The notes beneath the pieces are model-generated. The model worked only from the letters and a program-made list of their open reading frames with translations, did not search any database and was not told the DNA's origin. A program made the translations under genes and the position numbers. DNA of 64,000 nt, from contig NZ_LFCT01000005.1 of NCBI RefSeq assembly GCF_008692605.1, positions 62,001 through 126,000 on the forward strand. Direction: 5' to 3'. Shown piece by piece: positions 27,549-36,871 of the stretch. Origin of the DNA: Sphingobium estronivorans. GTDB lineage: Bacteria > Pseudomonadota > Alphaproteobacteria > Sphingomonadales > Sphingomonadaceae. How positions within the stretch are numbered: the stretch's first letter is position 1; the number at the start of each line of letters is the position of its first letter.

Positions 27549-29204
27549 GCGGCCCTGACTGCGCCAGCGGGTAATCGTCCGGTCGAGGATATCTGCCTCT
27601 CCGCCCGACTGGCGCCAAAGCTCCGTGAAACTGGGATCGCTCGAGGCCGGGCGCCGCTCTTCCTCCAGATTGTCCAGCGCCACGCGGATCGGCACTGCGA
27701 CGCCTTCGCCGCAGATGATCGCCTCCCGATTGCGCAGCGCGGGAATGGAATCGAGGAAGCCGCGCGCGCCTTCGGGCATGGCCGCCTTCACGAATGCCTG
27801 GTCGCGGTCGTTGTTGAGGCGCATCGAGATGATCGTGCCGCACTGCGACAGCACGCCTTCGGCAAGGTCGGAGGGACGCTGGGTGATGAGGCCCAGCGAT
27901 ACGCCATATTTACGGCCTTCCTTGGCGATCCGTTCCAGGATGCGCCGCACCGCCTGGCCGCCGCCGGTCGTGCTGCTGGGGATGTAGCGATGCGCTTCCT
28001 CGCAAACCAGCAGGATCGGCCGCTGCGGCTCATCGCGCGCCCACAGCGCATAGTCGAACACCAGCCGCGACAGCACCGATACGACGACCGAGGTGATGTC
28101 GGACGGCATGGACGACACGTCGATGATCGAGATCGGCTTGCCGCCCGAGGGCAGGCGGAAAATCTTGGCGAGGAATTCCTGCATCGAATCCGCGACCAGC
28201 ATGCCGGAAAACATGAAGCTGTAGCGCGGATCGGTCTTGATCTCGTCGATCTTGGTCTTCAGCCGCATATAGGGCAGCGATCCGGTGCCCTTGTCCAGCT
28301 TGCCCATCTCGTTCTGGAGGATGTTGGTGAGGTCGGACAGCAGATAGGGGACTGGCGAATCGACCGTCAGCCGCCCGATGCTTTCCGCGAGCCGGTTCTT
28401 CGACCGCGCGGCGAGCAGGCATTTGGCGAGGATGTCGCAATCCACCGTCCGCTCGGAGCCTTCGGAGGTGACGAACACCTCGCAATGCTCCTCGAAATTC
28501 ATCAGCCAATAGGGAAGGGCGAGGTTGTTGACGTCATAGACCGCGCCATTGGACTGGAACGCCGCGCCATATTCGCCATGGGGATCGATCATCACGATAT
28601 GCCCCTGCGGCGACAGGTCGCAGATGCGGTGAAGGATCAGGGCGGCGCTGGTCGATTTGCCCGTGCCGGTCGAACCCAGCAGGGCGAAATGCTTGCCCAG
28701 CATCGAATCGACATAGAGCGCGGCGCGGGTATCGGCGGTGGGATAGACAGTGCCGATCTGCACATGGGCGCGGTCGTCGGCGGAATAGATTTGCTGCATG
28801 TCCTGACTGGACACGGGGTAGACCTCCGTGCCTGGCGTCGGATAGCGGGTGACGCCGCGGCGGAAGCGGTAGATGCGCCCGGTCAGCTTTTCCTCGTCGC
28901 CCTCGCCCAGAAAGTCGATGTCCGCGATGATGTTGCCGCCGTCCTGCCGGTCCATCGCCATGGTGCGGACGCTGGCGATCAGCCAGACATTGCCGACGCG
29001 CATCTTCACCTGCGCCCCGACCTGCCCCGCCATGGCGATGCAGGGATCGGCGTCCTGCGCCAGCAGGGCGAGCCGCGCGCCGTCGAGGATCAGTTGCGAA
29101 CTGGACCCGGCAATCTGGAACACCATGCCCATCGGATCGACCGACGCCTGCAGGACTTGCGCTGGCGCGCCGGCGAAATGGTCAGCACCGTGCATATGGG
29201 TCAT
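27546..29204 (-). CDS. HerA-like P-loop ATPase (HAS-barrel/DUF87)
   Basis: A 552-residue cytosolic ATPase of the HerA/FtsK superfamily. An N-terminal HAS-barrel-like beta region (residues 1-165) precedes the motor domain with Walker A GSTGTGKST at 177-185, Walker B in ILLVCEEAHRY and a late QRPSDL sensor region. HerA proteins are hexameric DNA translocases, often paired with a nuclease (NurA, Sir2 or DUF4297). No nuclease lies beside this one, so it may act alone or with a distant partner. Start ATG at 29204; divergent from the acyltransferase with about 140 bases between. Confidence 0.85.
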   Translation of the reverse strand: MTHMHGADHFAGAPAQVLQASVDPMGMVFQIAGSSSQLILDGARLALLAQDADPCIAMAGQVGAQVKMRVGNVWLIASVRTMAMDRQDGGNIIADIDFLGEGDEEKLTGRIYRFRRGVTRYPTPGTEVYPVSSQDMQQIYSADDRAHVQIGTVYPTADTRAALYVDSMLGKHFALLGSTGTGKSTSAALILHRICDLSPQGHIVMIDPHGEYGAAFQSNGAVYDVNNLALPYWLMNFEEHCEVFVTSEGSERTVDCDILAKCLLAARSKNRLAESIGRLTVDSPVPYLLSDLTNILQNEMGKLDKGTGSLPYMRLKTKIDEIKTDPRYSFMFSGMLVADSMQEFLAKIFRLPSGGKPISIIDVSSMPSDITSVVVSVLSRLVFDYALWARDEPQRPILLVCEEAHRYIPSSTTGGGQAVRRILERIAKEGRKYGVSLGLITQRPSDLAEGVLSQCGTIISMRLNNDRDQAFVKAAMPEGARGFLDSIPALRNREAIICGEGVAVPIRVALDNLEEERRPASSDPSFTELWRQSGGEADILDRTITRWRSQGR

Positions 29205-29343
29205 GAGCCTTTTGTTCCCCCTCGGCCGGACCGGATTCCGGCACGTTGGAGCGATTTAACGTGCGACTGGTAAAGAATATGCTTATCTCGCCCCCATAAA
29301 GCAGGTGCGGCCTTGCCCGCGCCGCCATGTGCAGAGGAACCTG

Positions 29344-30474
29344 GTGTCGGGCTTGGTCGTTGAAACATTTGCCGAAAATCGGGAAAATCGCTTGGTTCAC
29401 ACGCTGACGACCGACGCGGCCCGCCGATCCGATGCGATCTCCATCGCGCGCGTCATCTGCATATTGGGCGTGGTCTATGTCCACGCCTGGACGGGCCTGA
29501 GCGGCCATGATCTGGAAGGCCTGCGCGGTACGCCGCAGGACAGCCTGCGCTGGGTGCTGATGGAGATTTTCGGACGCAGCGCGGTGCCGTTGCTCGGCCT
29601 GATTTCCGGCTGGCTGGTGGGAGGGTCTTCGCGCACGCAGAACTGGATGCGTCATGTCGGCCGCAAGACGCGGACCATATTGCTGCCGATGGTCCTGTGG
29701 AACGGCCTGGCGATCTTGTTCGTGTCCGGCGCGGCCTGGATAGTGGGCCTGTCCGCGCCGGTGCCGTCCTCGACCGACTGGATGTTCCAGGAACTATTCA
29801 TCGTCAGCCGCAACCCCGACATCAATGTGCAGATGCCGTTCCTGCGCGACCTGTTCCTGTGCATGATCGCCGCGCCCCTGTTCGTGCGGCTGCCCGGCTG
29901 GATGCTGGGCGTCATCGCGGCGATGGCGGCTTTGTGCCAGATCATGGGCTGGGGGCCGCCGGTGTTGATGCGGGCGTCGATCCTGTTCTTCTTCATCATG
30001 GGCATCATCGCCCGGCGCGGGGGCTTGGCCGACCGCATGGCGGCGTTGCCCTGGACGGTCGCTGCGCCGCCCTATGCGCTGCTGATGAGCGTGCAACTCT
30101 ATTTCTCGCTGCATCCGGGGAGCGTCGCGCCGGGCATCGACCTTGCCATTCTGGACATGGCGGTGCGGATCGCGGCGGCGGTCTTCTTCTGGCGTCTTTC
30201 CTGGGGCCTGGCCGCCAGCGTGGCGCGAGGGATGTTGCTGCGGATCGAGCCCTTCGTCTTCTTCCTCTTCTGCTCGCACCTCATCCTGATCTGGCTGGGC
30301 GGGCCGGTGCTGGGCGCTTTGTTCGGGAAGCTCGGTTCGCCTTTCTATCCGGCCTATCTGCTGGTGCAGCCCTTGCTGGTGCTGATGGCCGTCATCCTGT
30401 TGGGGTCGCTGCTCAGCCGGGCTTCTCCGCGGCTGGCGAAGCTATTGAGCGGCGGCCGCCTCATGGCCGCCTGA
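29344..30474 (+). CDS. Acyltransferase-3 family membrane protein
   Basis: A 376-residue integral membrane acyltransferase with about ten helices. Helix one carries [20 protein letters not shown], whose Arg and His are the family's catalytic or acceptor residues. Members O-acetylate polysaccharides, membrane sugars or peptidoglycan; the target is unknown here. The start is GTG at 29344 with AGAGGAA about five bases upstream; an in-frame GTG 13 codons earlier lacks one. Its 3' end overlaps the convergent LLM oxidoreductase gene by 33 bases. Confidence 0.83.
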   Translation: MSGLVVETFAENRENRLVHTLTTDAARRSDAISIARVICILGVVYVHAWTGLSGHDLEGLRGTPQDSLRWVLMEIFGRSAVPLLGLISGWLVGGSSRTQNWMRHVGRKTRTILLPMVLWNGLAILFVSGAAWIVGLSAPVPSSTDWMFQELFIVSRNPDINVQMPFLRDLFLCMIAAPLFVRLPGWMLGVIAAMAALCQIMGWGPPVLMRASILFFFIMGIIARRGGLADRMAALPWTVAAPPYALLMSVQLYFSLHPGSVAPGIDLAILDMAVRIAAAVFFWRLSWGLAASVARGMLLRIEPFVFFLFCSHLILIWLGGPVLGALFGKLGSPFYPAYLLVQPLLVLMAVILLGSLLSRASPRLAKLLSGGRLMAA

Positions 30475-31458
30475 TACCGCCTTGGCGGCGGCCATGGCGA
30501 TGCTCAGGCTGCGTTTGCGCGCCTCGAAATCATGGATTTGCCCGCCCAGGATGATCTCGTCCACCCGGGTGCGGCGGATGAAGGCGGCAAGATCGCGCTC
30601 GACATCCTCCTGCGTGCCGATGGTGGAGGCGCTCAGCACATCGGCCAGCATCGCCTGTGCCTGGGGCGGCAGGCTTTCATAATAGCCGGGAACGGGCGGT
30701 TGCAGCTTGCCCGGCCGGCCGGTACGCAGGCGCACGAAGGCCTGCTGCATCGAGGTGGCGATCAGGCGCGCTTCCTCCGCCGTGTCGGCCGCGAACACGT
30801 TGAAGCCCGCCATGACATAGGGATATTTGAGTTGCGCCGAGGGCCGGAAATCGCGGCGGTAGATCGCGATGGCCTCGTCCAGCGCACCGGGCGCGAAATG
30901 GGAGGCGAAGGCATAGGGCAGGCCCAGCGCCGCCGCCAGTTGCGCGCCATAGAGACTGGAGCCGAGAATCCAGAGCGGTACATCCTCCCCCGCGCCGGGC
31001 GTCGCCTGAAAGCCGAGCCGCTCGTCCCCGGCGAAATAGGCCTGCAATTCCATGACGTCGCGGGGAAATTCGTCCGGCCCGCCGGCCAGCGTCCGGCGCA
31101 TCGCCTGGGCGACCCGCTGGTCCGAACCGGGCGCGCGGCCAAGGCCCAGATCGATTCGACCGGGAAACAGCGCGGCGAGCGTGCCGAACTGCTCCGCGAT
31201 CAGCAGCGGCGCATGATTGGGCAGCATGATGCCGCCAGAGCCGATGCGGATGCGGCTGGTCGCCTGGCCGATATGGGCCAGCACCACGGCGGTCGCGGCC
31301 GATGCGATGCCGGGCATGCCATGATGTTCCGCCACCCAATAACGATGGAAGCCGAGCGTTTCGGCATGGGCGGCAAAGGCGGCGGCATTGGCGAGCGCCG
31401 CCTGCACATCGCTGCCTTCGATGACGGGGACAAGGTCCAGAACGGAAAAACGGATCAT
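30442..31458 (-). CDS. LLM-class flavin-dependent oxidoreductase (luciferase-like)
   Basis: A 338-residue TIM-barrel flavoprotein of the bacterial luciferase superfamily, in the YhbW/MsnO8-like subgroup. It shows [17 protein letters not shown] near residue 40, [17 protein letters not shown] and DLGLGRAPG. Members oxidise or reduce diverse small molecules with FMNH2 or F420; since FMN use dominates in this subgroup, FMN is assumed. No flavin reductase gene is adjacent. The 3' end runs 33 bases into the convergent acyltransferase gene. Confidence 0.88.
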   Translation of the reverse strand: MIRFSVLDLVPVIEGSDVQAALANAAAFAAHAETLGFHRYWVAEHHGMPGIASAATAVVLAHIGQATSRIRIGSGGIMLPNHAPLLIAEQFGTLAALFPGRIDLGLGRAPGSDQRVAQAMRRTLAGGPDEFPRDVMELQAYFAGDERLGFQATPGAGEDVPLWILGSSLYGAQLAAALGLPYAFASHFAPGALDEAIAIYRRDFRPSAQLKYPYVMAGFNVFAADTAEEARLIATSMQQAFVRLRTGRPGKLQPPVPGYYESLPPQAQAMLADVLSASTIGTQEDVERDLAAFIRRTRVDEIILGGQIHDFEARKRSLSIAMAAAKAVSGGHEAAAAQ

Positions 31459-31542
31459 GGCCCGGATATGGGGCGCTGACCCGTTTTATTTCAACACGTA
31501 ATTTGTAGGGTGGTTTGCGATTTGACGGGAAATCGCCCTAAA

Positions 31543-31983
31543 TCAGACTGAGCGGCCGAAACCCTGGGTGGGCGTATCGGCGCGCCGGCCGAAGCCGGAG
31601 GGCCGCCGCGCGACCAGCGGATTGGCGTCGCGGTCCAGCAGCGCCATGGTTTCGGTGAAGCAGGGGCGCAGTGCCACCACATCCTCGATCAGTTCGTCGG
31701 GGCTTTCGCGGCTTTCGATGCAGCGGCGGGCGACCATCTCGATCTTTTCCGCCATGGCACTCAACCGATAGGCGCCGAACTGGGCCGCTTCGCCCTTCAG
31801 CGTGTGCGCAGGCGTCACCAGCGCCACGGCATTACCCGCGCGAATCGCTTCCTCTATGGCGCCGATCGCCTTGGCGCCATCTTCCCGGAAATAGCCGAGA
31901 ATTCGCAGAAAGGCGCTGCCAAGCTCCGATCGCGATTTGGCAAACTCGGTCCAGTTGACCAGTTCAGCCTCTTGATATGACAC
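31543..31983 (-). CDS. Single-domain Hpt phosphotransfer protein
   Basis: A 146-residue helical protein with a histidine phosphotransfer signature PAHTLKGEAAQFGA, where His60 would be the phospho-acceptor. It lacks kinase or receiver domains and has no two-component partner nearby, so it should relay phosphate between proteins encoded elsewhere. The C-terminal 30 residues are basic and Pro-rich. I chose the GTG at 31983 because CAGGGAG lies about nine bases upstream; an ATG 11 codons earlier lacks such a site. Confidence 0.8.
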   Translation of the reverse strand: MSYQEAELVNWTEFAKSRSELGSAFLRILGYFREDGAKAIGAIEEAIRAGNAVALVTPAHTLKGEAAQFGAYRLSAMAEKIEMVARRCIESRESPDELIEDVVALRPCFTETMALLDRDANPLVARRPSGFGRRADTPTQGFGRSV

Positions 31984-32039
31984 GCTGCGCCACTCCCTGT
32001 TTTGCGGCGGCAGCATAGAAGAGGTGCGTAAACAGCAGG

Positions 32040-32267
32040 TTAAGCGGGCTTGTCCACGGGCCGGCCAAAGGCGAAGAGATGCGGTCCGCGGGTCGTGAAG
32101 GTCCAGCCCTGTTGCCGGGCGAGCGCTTCCAGTTCGCCGGGGGCGATGGGGTCATCAGCCTCTATGGTGACGGCATCCACGCCGCGCATGGCTCGGGCGG
32201 CGCGCAAGGCGGGCCAGGGGCATTTCATGCCCCTGGCGTCGACATGCACCGGATCATTTATTGGCAT
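32040..32267 (-). CDS. TusA/SirA-family sulfurtransferase
   Basis: A 75-residue protein with the TusA signature RGMKCPWPALRA, including sulfur-carrying Cys16 and the following Pro. Such proteins pass persulfide sulfur to tRNA thiolation, molybdenum cofactor or other sulfur pathways. The ATG overlaps the der stop by 14 bases, so the two genes are translationally coupled. Which sulfur pathway it serves cannot be read from context. Confidence 0.88.
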   Translation of the reverse strand: MPINDPVHVDARGMKCPWPALRAARAMRGVDAVTIEADDPIAPGELEALARQQGWTFTTRGPHLFAFGRPVDKPA

Positions 32268-33621
32268 AGGGGTTTTTGGCGCTGCGCAGCGTCAGGCGCA
32301 CCGGCACCGCGCCGAAGCCCAATTCCTTGCGGATACCGTTCACCAGATAGCGGCGATAGCTTTCCGGCAGTTCGTCCAGCCGCGTGCCGAACAGCACGAA
32401 GGTCGGCGGGCGGGTCTTGTTCTGGGTGATGTAGCGCAGCTTGATCCGCTTGCCGCCCGGCGCGGGGGGCGGATTGGCCTCCAGCGCACGTTCGAACCAG
32501 CGGTTGAGGATGCCGGTCGACACGCGCTGCGACCAGGCGGTGCGGGTATCGAAGGCGACGCGGATGAGGTCGTCCAGCCCCTTGCCCGTGGCGGCGGAGA
32601 CGGTCATGATCGGTACGCCGCGTATCTGGGCGAGGCCGTCGGACAGCGCCTGCTTGATGCCCTGATAGAGCGCCGAGCCGTTGTCCACCGTGTCCCATTT
32701 GTTGAGCGCGATGACGAGGGCGCGGCCCTCCTCCAACACCTTGTCGGCGATCCGCAGGTCCTGCGCTTCCAGGCCGCGGGTGGAATCGAGCAGCAGCACC
32801 ACGACTTCAGCGAAATTGACCGCGTTAAGTCCGTCCGAAACCGCCAGCTTTTCCAGCTTGTCCTGCACCTTGGCGCGCTTGCGCATCCCCGCCGTGTCGA
32901 TCAGCCGGACGGGGCGTTCGTCGCCGTCGGGGCTGGTCCATGTCCAGTCGACGGCGATGCTGTCGCGGGTGATGCCCGCCTCCGGCCCGGTCAGCAGGCG
33001 GTTTTCGCCCAGCAGACGGTTGATGAGGGTGGATTTGCCCGCATTGGGCCGCCCGACAATGGCGAGCTTGAGCGGTGCGGATTCGAGGTCGGCCTCATCC
33101 GGCTCGCCTTCCTCTTCCTCCTCCTCGCGGTCGATATAGGGGAGGAGCGCCTGGAAGAGATCGGCCAGACCCTGGCCATGTTCGGCGGAAAAGGGAATGG
33201 GGTCGCCCAGGCCCAGGCTGAAGGCTTCCATCACGCCATCGTCGCCGGCCTTGCCCTCTGCCTTGTTGGCCATCAGCACGACCGGGGCGTCGCCCTCGCG
33301 CAGCCAGCGGGCGATTTCCTCGTCCAGCGGGGTGATGCCGGCGCGGGCGTCCACGACGAACAGGGCGACATCGGCGTTTTCAACCGCCGCCTGCGTTTGC
33401 ATGCGCATCCGGCCCGGCAGGGTCTGCGGGTCTTCATCCTCATAACCGGCGGTGTCGATGATGGTGAAGTCGACGCCGAGCAGGCTCGCCTGCCCCTCGC
33501 GCCGGTCGCGGGTGACGCCGGGCTGATCGTCGACCAGCGCCAGCTTCTTGCCGACGAGCCGGTTGAAGAGGGTGGACTTGCCGACATTGGGCCGCCCGAC
33601 AATGGCAATAGTGGGCAGCAT
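32254..33621 (-). CDS. der: Ribosome-associated GTPase Der (EngA)
   Basis: Essential double GTPase needed for 50S subunit maturation. The 455-residue protein has two tandem G domains: the first Walker A GRPNVGKST at residues 9-17, the second GRPNAGKST at about 190-200, with DTAGY and DTAGM switch motifs and NKWD. A Glu-rich linker (REEEEEEGEPDEAD) joins them, and a C-terminal KH-like domain contains KLRYITQNKTRPPTFVLF. It overlaps tusA and follows bamB across a palindromic repeat. The bamB-der neighbourhood is conserved in proteobacteria. Confidence 0.97.
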   Translation of the reverse strand: MLPTIAIVGRPNVGKSTLFNRLVGKKLALVDDQPGVTRDRREGQASLLGVDFTIIDTAGYEDEDPQTLPGRMRMQTQAAVENADVALFVVDARAGITPLDEEIARWLREGDAPVVLMANKAEGKAGDDGVMEAFSLGLGDPIPFSAEHGQGLADLFQALLPYIDREEEEEEGEPDEADLESAPLKLAIVGRPNAGKSTLINRLLGENRLLTGPEAGITRDSIAVDWTWTSPDGDERPVRLIDTAGMRKRAKVQDKLEKLAVSDGLNAVNFAEVVVLLLDSTRGLEAQDLRIADKVLEEGRALVIALNKWDTVDNGSALYQGIKQALSDGLAQIRGVPIMTVSAATGKGLDDLIRVAFDTRTAWSQRVSTGILNRWFERALEANPPPAPGGKRIKLRYITQNKTRPPTFVLFGTRLDELPESYRRYLVNGIRKELGFGAVPVRLTLRSAKNPYANK

Positions 33622-33648
33622 GGGAAGCCCGTTTCCTTTAAAATATCA

Positions 33649-33714
33649 GTGCTCCTGCGTCGGCGGGAGCCCAGTCCAAGCACGGAAACTGGGCTCCCGC
33701 CAGCGCAGGAGCAC
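33649..33714. repeat. Long near-perfect intergenic palindrome between bamB and der
   Basis: Two 27-base arms (33649-33675 and 33688-33714) are complementary except at two positions and enclose a 12-base loop. The arms read GTGCTCCTGCG...GGAGCCCAGT. There is no T-run, so it is more like a REP or BIME element than a simple terminator. It sits in the 117 bases between bamB and der and could form a stable RNA hairpin in a joint transcript. Confidence 0.85.
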
Positions 33715-33737
33715 ATCTGTTTACAACATTGAAGGCG

Positions 33738-35099
33738 TCAGCGAAACGCCGTCAGTTTTCCGTCATCCGCGAGGATATAGAGCGTATTGTTCGCAACCAC
33801 CGGCGACAGCGACATGGACCTGTGCATGTCCACTTCCGTCTGGACCTTGCCCGTGGTCGGATCGACATAGTTGAGGTCGCCATGGGTCGACACCAGGATC
33901 AGGCGGCCACCCGCCAGCACCGGCCCGGTCCAGCGGATTGCCTTGTCCTTCTTCTTGACCTTTTCCCAGCGGCGCAACTGGCTGATCCAGCGAATCTTGC
34001 CAGTGGCGCGGGCGACGCAGAGCAGCTTGGCGTCGCTGGTCACGGCGAACACCCATTCGCCCACGACCGACGGCGTGGAAATGCCCGCGATGTTGATTTC
34101 CCAGAGGCGCTGGCCGCTCACCAGTTCATAGCTGGCCATGCGGCCGCCCTGGCCAATGGCGAAAACCCGGCCGCGATCGATCACCGGATCGGCGTCGATG
34201 TCGGTCAGCGTCGCCACGGCGGTCGAGATGCTGGTGCGCGACAGCGCGTCGCCCCACAGAGTCCGGCCATTTTCATAGCGATAGGCGGTGAGTTCGCCCG
34301 AGCTATAGCCCGCGATCACCGTGCCCTGCGCGGCGGCGGGGGCGGCCACGCCGAAAATGCCGGTGACCTGCAGCGTGCCGCTGTCGGTCCATTGCACTTC
34401 GCCGTCGGTCTGGTTGAGGGCGAAGATCTGGTTGTCCTGCCCCATCACATAGACATGGCCGTTGGCCAGCGTCGGCGCGCCGCGCAGCGGACCGCCGGGA
34501 CGCTTCTTCCACAGGATCGCGCCGGTATTGGCATCCAGCGCGGCGACATCGCCGACGCCGGTGCTGGCATAGAGCTTGCCATCGACGAAGCTGACGCCGC
34601 CGCCGAACAAGGCGCGGCCGCTGCCTTCGGCGGGCAGGGCGGTCTGCCACAGCCGCGCGCCGCTGGTTGAATCGAAGGCGACGACGCGGGCATCGGCGTC
34701 GATCACATAGAGCTTGCCGCCCGCGACGACCGGCGCGGAGGCGAGGCGCGCCTGCGGCGTGCTGCCCGCGATGGATGCGGTCCAGGCCTGCGCGGGCGAG
34801 GCGCCGAGCGCCAGATTGCCCATGGTCTTGGCGGGGCTGCCGCCCGGCTGCGCCCATTGGTCGTTGGCATAGGGTTCGGGCAGGGTCACGGGCACGTCGG
34901 CCAGCGTCGGATCGACCTCCACCCCCTGTTCATTGCTGAGGATCGAGGTGCGCTTGCCGACCACCGGGGTCTTGGGACCGCCCTTCTTGCCGCCGACCAC
35001 GCCGCAACCTGCAAGCAGGGCGATCATCATGGCAACAGTCACGGCGCGGCTGGCGCCCGAAAATTTCGTCATGCTGTGCATTCCCATGCGCCCAATCAT
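33738..35099 (-). CDS. bamB: Outer-membrane assembly lipoprotein BamB (PQQ-repeat beta-propeller)
   Basis: Accessory lipoprotein of the BAM complex that promotes outer-membrane protein insertion. The 453-residue protein has an N-terminal lipoprotein signal with lipobox LAGC, and then an eight-bladed propeller with PQQ-like repeats (for example GKLYVIDADARVVAFDSTSG and GALLWK-type blades). The ATG at 35099 overlaps the stop of the upstream TPR gene as ATGA, supporting coupling. Later ATGs at 35087 or 35072 are possible and would not change the signal peptide. Confidence 0.9.
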   Translation of the reverse strand: MIGRMGMHSMTKFSGASRAVTVAMMIALLAGCGVVGGKKGGPKTPVVGKRTSILSNEQGVEVDPTLADVPVTLPEPYANDQWAQPGGSPAKTMGNLALGASPAQAWTASIAGSTPQARLASAPVVAGGKLYVIDADARVVAFDSTSGARLWQTALPAEGSGRALFGGGVSFVDGKLYASTGVGDVAALDANTGAILWKKRPGGPLRGAPTLANGHVYVMGQDNQIFALNQTDGEVQWTDSGTLQVTGIFGVAAPAAAQGTVIAGYSSGELTAYRYENGRTLWGDALSRTSISTAVATLTDIDADPVIDRGRVFAIGQGGRMASYELVSGQRLWEINIAGISTPSVVGEWVFAVTSDAKLLCVARATGKIRWISQLRRWEKVKKKDKAIRWTGPVLAGGRLILVSTHGDLNYVDPTTGKVQTEVDMHRSMSLSPVVANNTLYILADDGKLTAFR

Positions 35100-35794
35100 T
35101 CCTGTCCCGCCGCGTTCGGCGTCTCGACTGCATCCACACCCAATAAACCAGCCATCTGTCGCGCGCGTGAACGGATCGACTGAGGCACGTTCCTGTCCTT
35201 CGCCATGGCGGCGAACAGCGGCCCGGCCAAATCATTCTTGCGCATCTTCATATAGGCGATGGCGACCAGTTCCCCCGCGCTACCGAACCAGGGCGCGCCT
35301 TCGACCGCCAGGGGCTTCAGGCGATCGACCACCTGCTGCGGTTGCAGGCTCTCAAATTCCAGCGTGGTCTGGCGGATCAGCGCCAGGTCGCGATAGGGCT
35401 GGTCGAGCGAGCTGTCGCTGGCCATCGCCTTATAGGAAGCGATCGCGGCCTTGCTGTCGCCCTTGCGCGCGGCGGTGCCGGCCTTCACCAGCAGGGCCGA
35501 TGCGCGGTAGCCGGGCTGGCTCGCCTGCGTCAGCGCGTCGAGTTCCTTCGCGTCAGGCGTGCCGCCGCCGACCGCCGTGGCGATCACCTGGTCCATCTTC
35601 TCCGAAACGGCCTGTGACTGGGTTTTGGTATAATGCTGCCAGTAGAGCCAGCCGCCGAACGCCACGAGGCCCAGTATCACCAGCCCCACGATCCAGCGGC
35701 CGAAGCGCTGCCAGAAGGTCAGCAACTGGTCCTGCCGAACGGCCTCATCGACCTCACGCATGAAGGCTTCGCTGTTTTGCGGCGTCAGGGCCAC
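35096..35794 (-). CDS. YfgM-like TPR membrane protein (ancillary SecYEG subunit)
   Basis: A 232-residue protein with a cytoplasmic N-terminus, one membrane helix at about residues 33-52 (IVGLVILGLVAFGGWLYW) and a periplasmic TPR-like C-terminal domain. In E. coli YfgM works with PpiD near the SecYEG translocon and helps new proteins into the periplasmic chaperone network. It overlaps bamB by four bases, mirroring the yfgM-bamB-der order of E. coli. Identity comes from architecture plus synteny. Confidence 0.87.
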   Translation of the reverse strand: MALTPQNSEAFMREVDEAVRQDQLLTFWQRFGRWIVGLVILGLVAFGGWLYWQHYTKTQSQAVSEKMDQVIATAVGGGTPDAKELDALTQASQPGYRASALLVKAGTAARKGDSKAAIASYKAMASDSSLDQPYRDLALIRQTTLEFESLQPQQVVDRLKPLAVEGAPWFGSAGELVAIAYMKMRKNDLAGPLFAAMAKDRNVPQSIRSRARQMAGLLGVDAVETPNAAGQE

Positions 35795-35868
35795 TTGGGT
35801 CTCCAGAAATTCGTCAGATAAGGCACGCGGAAGGCGCGATCATTAGCGGCGCTATTGCTCCGCGCAAA

Positions 35869-36741
35869 TCACTTTTTGGGGCGATAGACCTGATCTTCGG
35901 TCGGAAAGTGCCGGTTTCGGACATCGTCGGCATAGCGCGCGGCCGCTTTTTCGATCGTTTCCGCGATATTTTCATAGCGTTTCACGAAGCGGGGCACCCG
36001 TTCGAACATGCCCAGCATGTCTTCCGCCACCAGCACCTGGCCGTCGCAATGGGCGGAGGCGCCGATGCCGATCACGGGGACGTCCACGCTGTCGGTGACG
36101 GCAATGGCGATATCTTCCATCACCCCCTCTATCACCATGGAGAAGGCCCCGGCCTGCGCCACTGCCCGGGCGTCGGAGATGATCTTGGCATGCTCCTCCT
36201 GACTCTTGCCGCGCGCGCCATAGCCACCCAGCGCGTTCACCGCCTGAGGCGTGAGGCCGATATGCGCCATCACCGGGATGCCGCGCTGGCTGAGGAAGGC
36301 AATCGTCTCCGCCATGGCGACGCCGCCCTCCAGCTTGACCCCGGCGCAGCCGGTTTCGGCCATGACCCGGCTGGCGCTGGCAAAGGCCTGTTGCGGCGAA
36401 GCTTCGTAGCTGCCGAAGGGCATGTCGACCAGCACGACGCTGTGATAGCTGCCGCGCACCACGGCGGCGCCATGGGCGATCATCATGTCGAGCGTGACGG
36501 GCAGGGTGGAGGGCAGGCCGTAGATCACCTGGCCCAGCGAATCGCCCACCAGCAGCATGTCGCAATGCGGGTCGAGCAGTTGCGCCTGCCGCGCGGTATA
36601 GGCGGTCAGCATGACCAGCGGTTGCTGCGTCTTCCCCTCGAACTTGCGGCGCTGGATGGCGGGCACGGTCAAGCGCTTCATCGGCGCGGGGGTGGGGTTG
36701 GCGCGGCTGGTCGAGGTGTCGAGCGTGAAGGTCGTGGACAT
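35869..36741 (-). CDS. panB: 3-methyl-2-oxobutanoate hydroxymethyltransferase
   Basis: Transfers a hydroxymethyl group from methylene-tetrahydrofolate to ketoisovalerate to form ketopantoate, the first step to pantothenate and coenzyme A. The 290-residue TIM-barrel enzyme shows [13 protein letters not shown], the metal-binding [29 protein letters not shown] and the catalytic-region Glu in MVIEGV. The first 20 residues (Ser/Thr-rich) are extra to the core. panC is not adjacent. It lies 74 bases upstream of the YfgM-like gene on the same strand. Confidence 0.96.
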   Translation of the reverse strand: MSTTFTLDTSTSRANPTPAPMKRLTVPAIQRRKFEGKTQQPLVMLTAYTARQAQLLDPHCDMLLVGDSLGQVIYGLPSTLPVTLDMMIAHGAAVVRGSYHSVVLVDMPFGSYEASPQQAFASASRVMAETGCAGVKLEGGVAMAETIAFLSQRGIPVMAHIGLTPQAVNALGGYGARGKSQEEHAKIISDARAVAQAGAFSMVIEGVMEDIAIAVTDSVDVPVIGIGASAHCDGQVLVAEDMLGMFERVPRFVKRYENIAETIEKAAARYADDVRNRHFPTEDQVYRPKK

Positions 36742-36814
36742 GGCTGCGCTCTACCCCAGCGGCGCGCCGGGCGCAAATCGTGCGAAGGGCCAGTCGGAGG
36801 CAAGCGGCATCGAA

Positions 36815-36848
36815 AGAAGCGGGAGCGGCAGGCCTGTGCCGCTCCCGC
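36815..36848 (-). terminator. Terminator after the TonB-dependent receptor gene
   Basis: On the minus strand a perfect 12-bp stem (GCGGGAGCGGCA and its complement, 36837-36848 with 36819-36830) with a six-base loop is followed by TTCTTT. It begins 23 bases past the receptor stop. Confidence 0.75.
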
Positions 36849-36871
36849 AGGGGGTGAACATCGTCGATCGG

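Noticed and set aside
27546..32016. Possible defence island around the HerA-like ATPase, acyltransferase and Hpt genes
   Set aside because: No nuclease, Sir2, reverse transcriptase or toxin is present, and neighbours look like ordinary metabolic or envelope genes on different strands.
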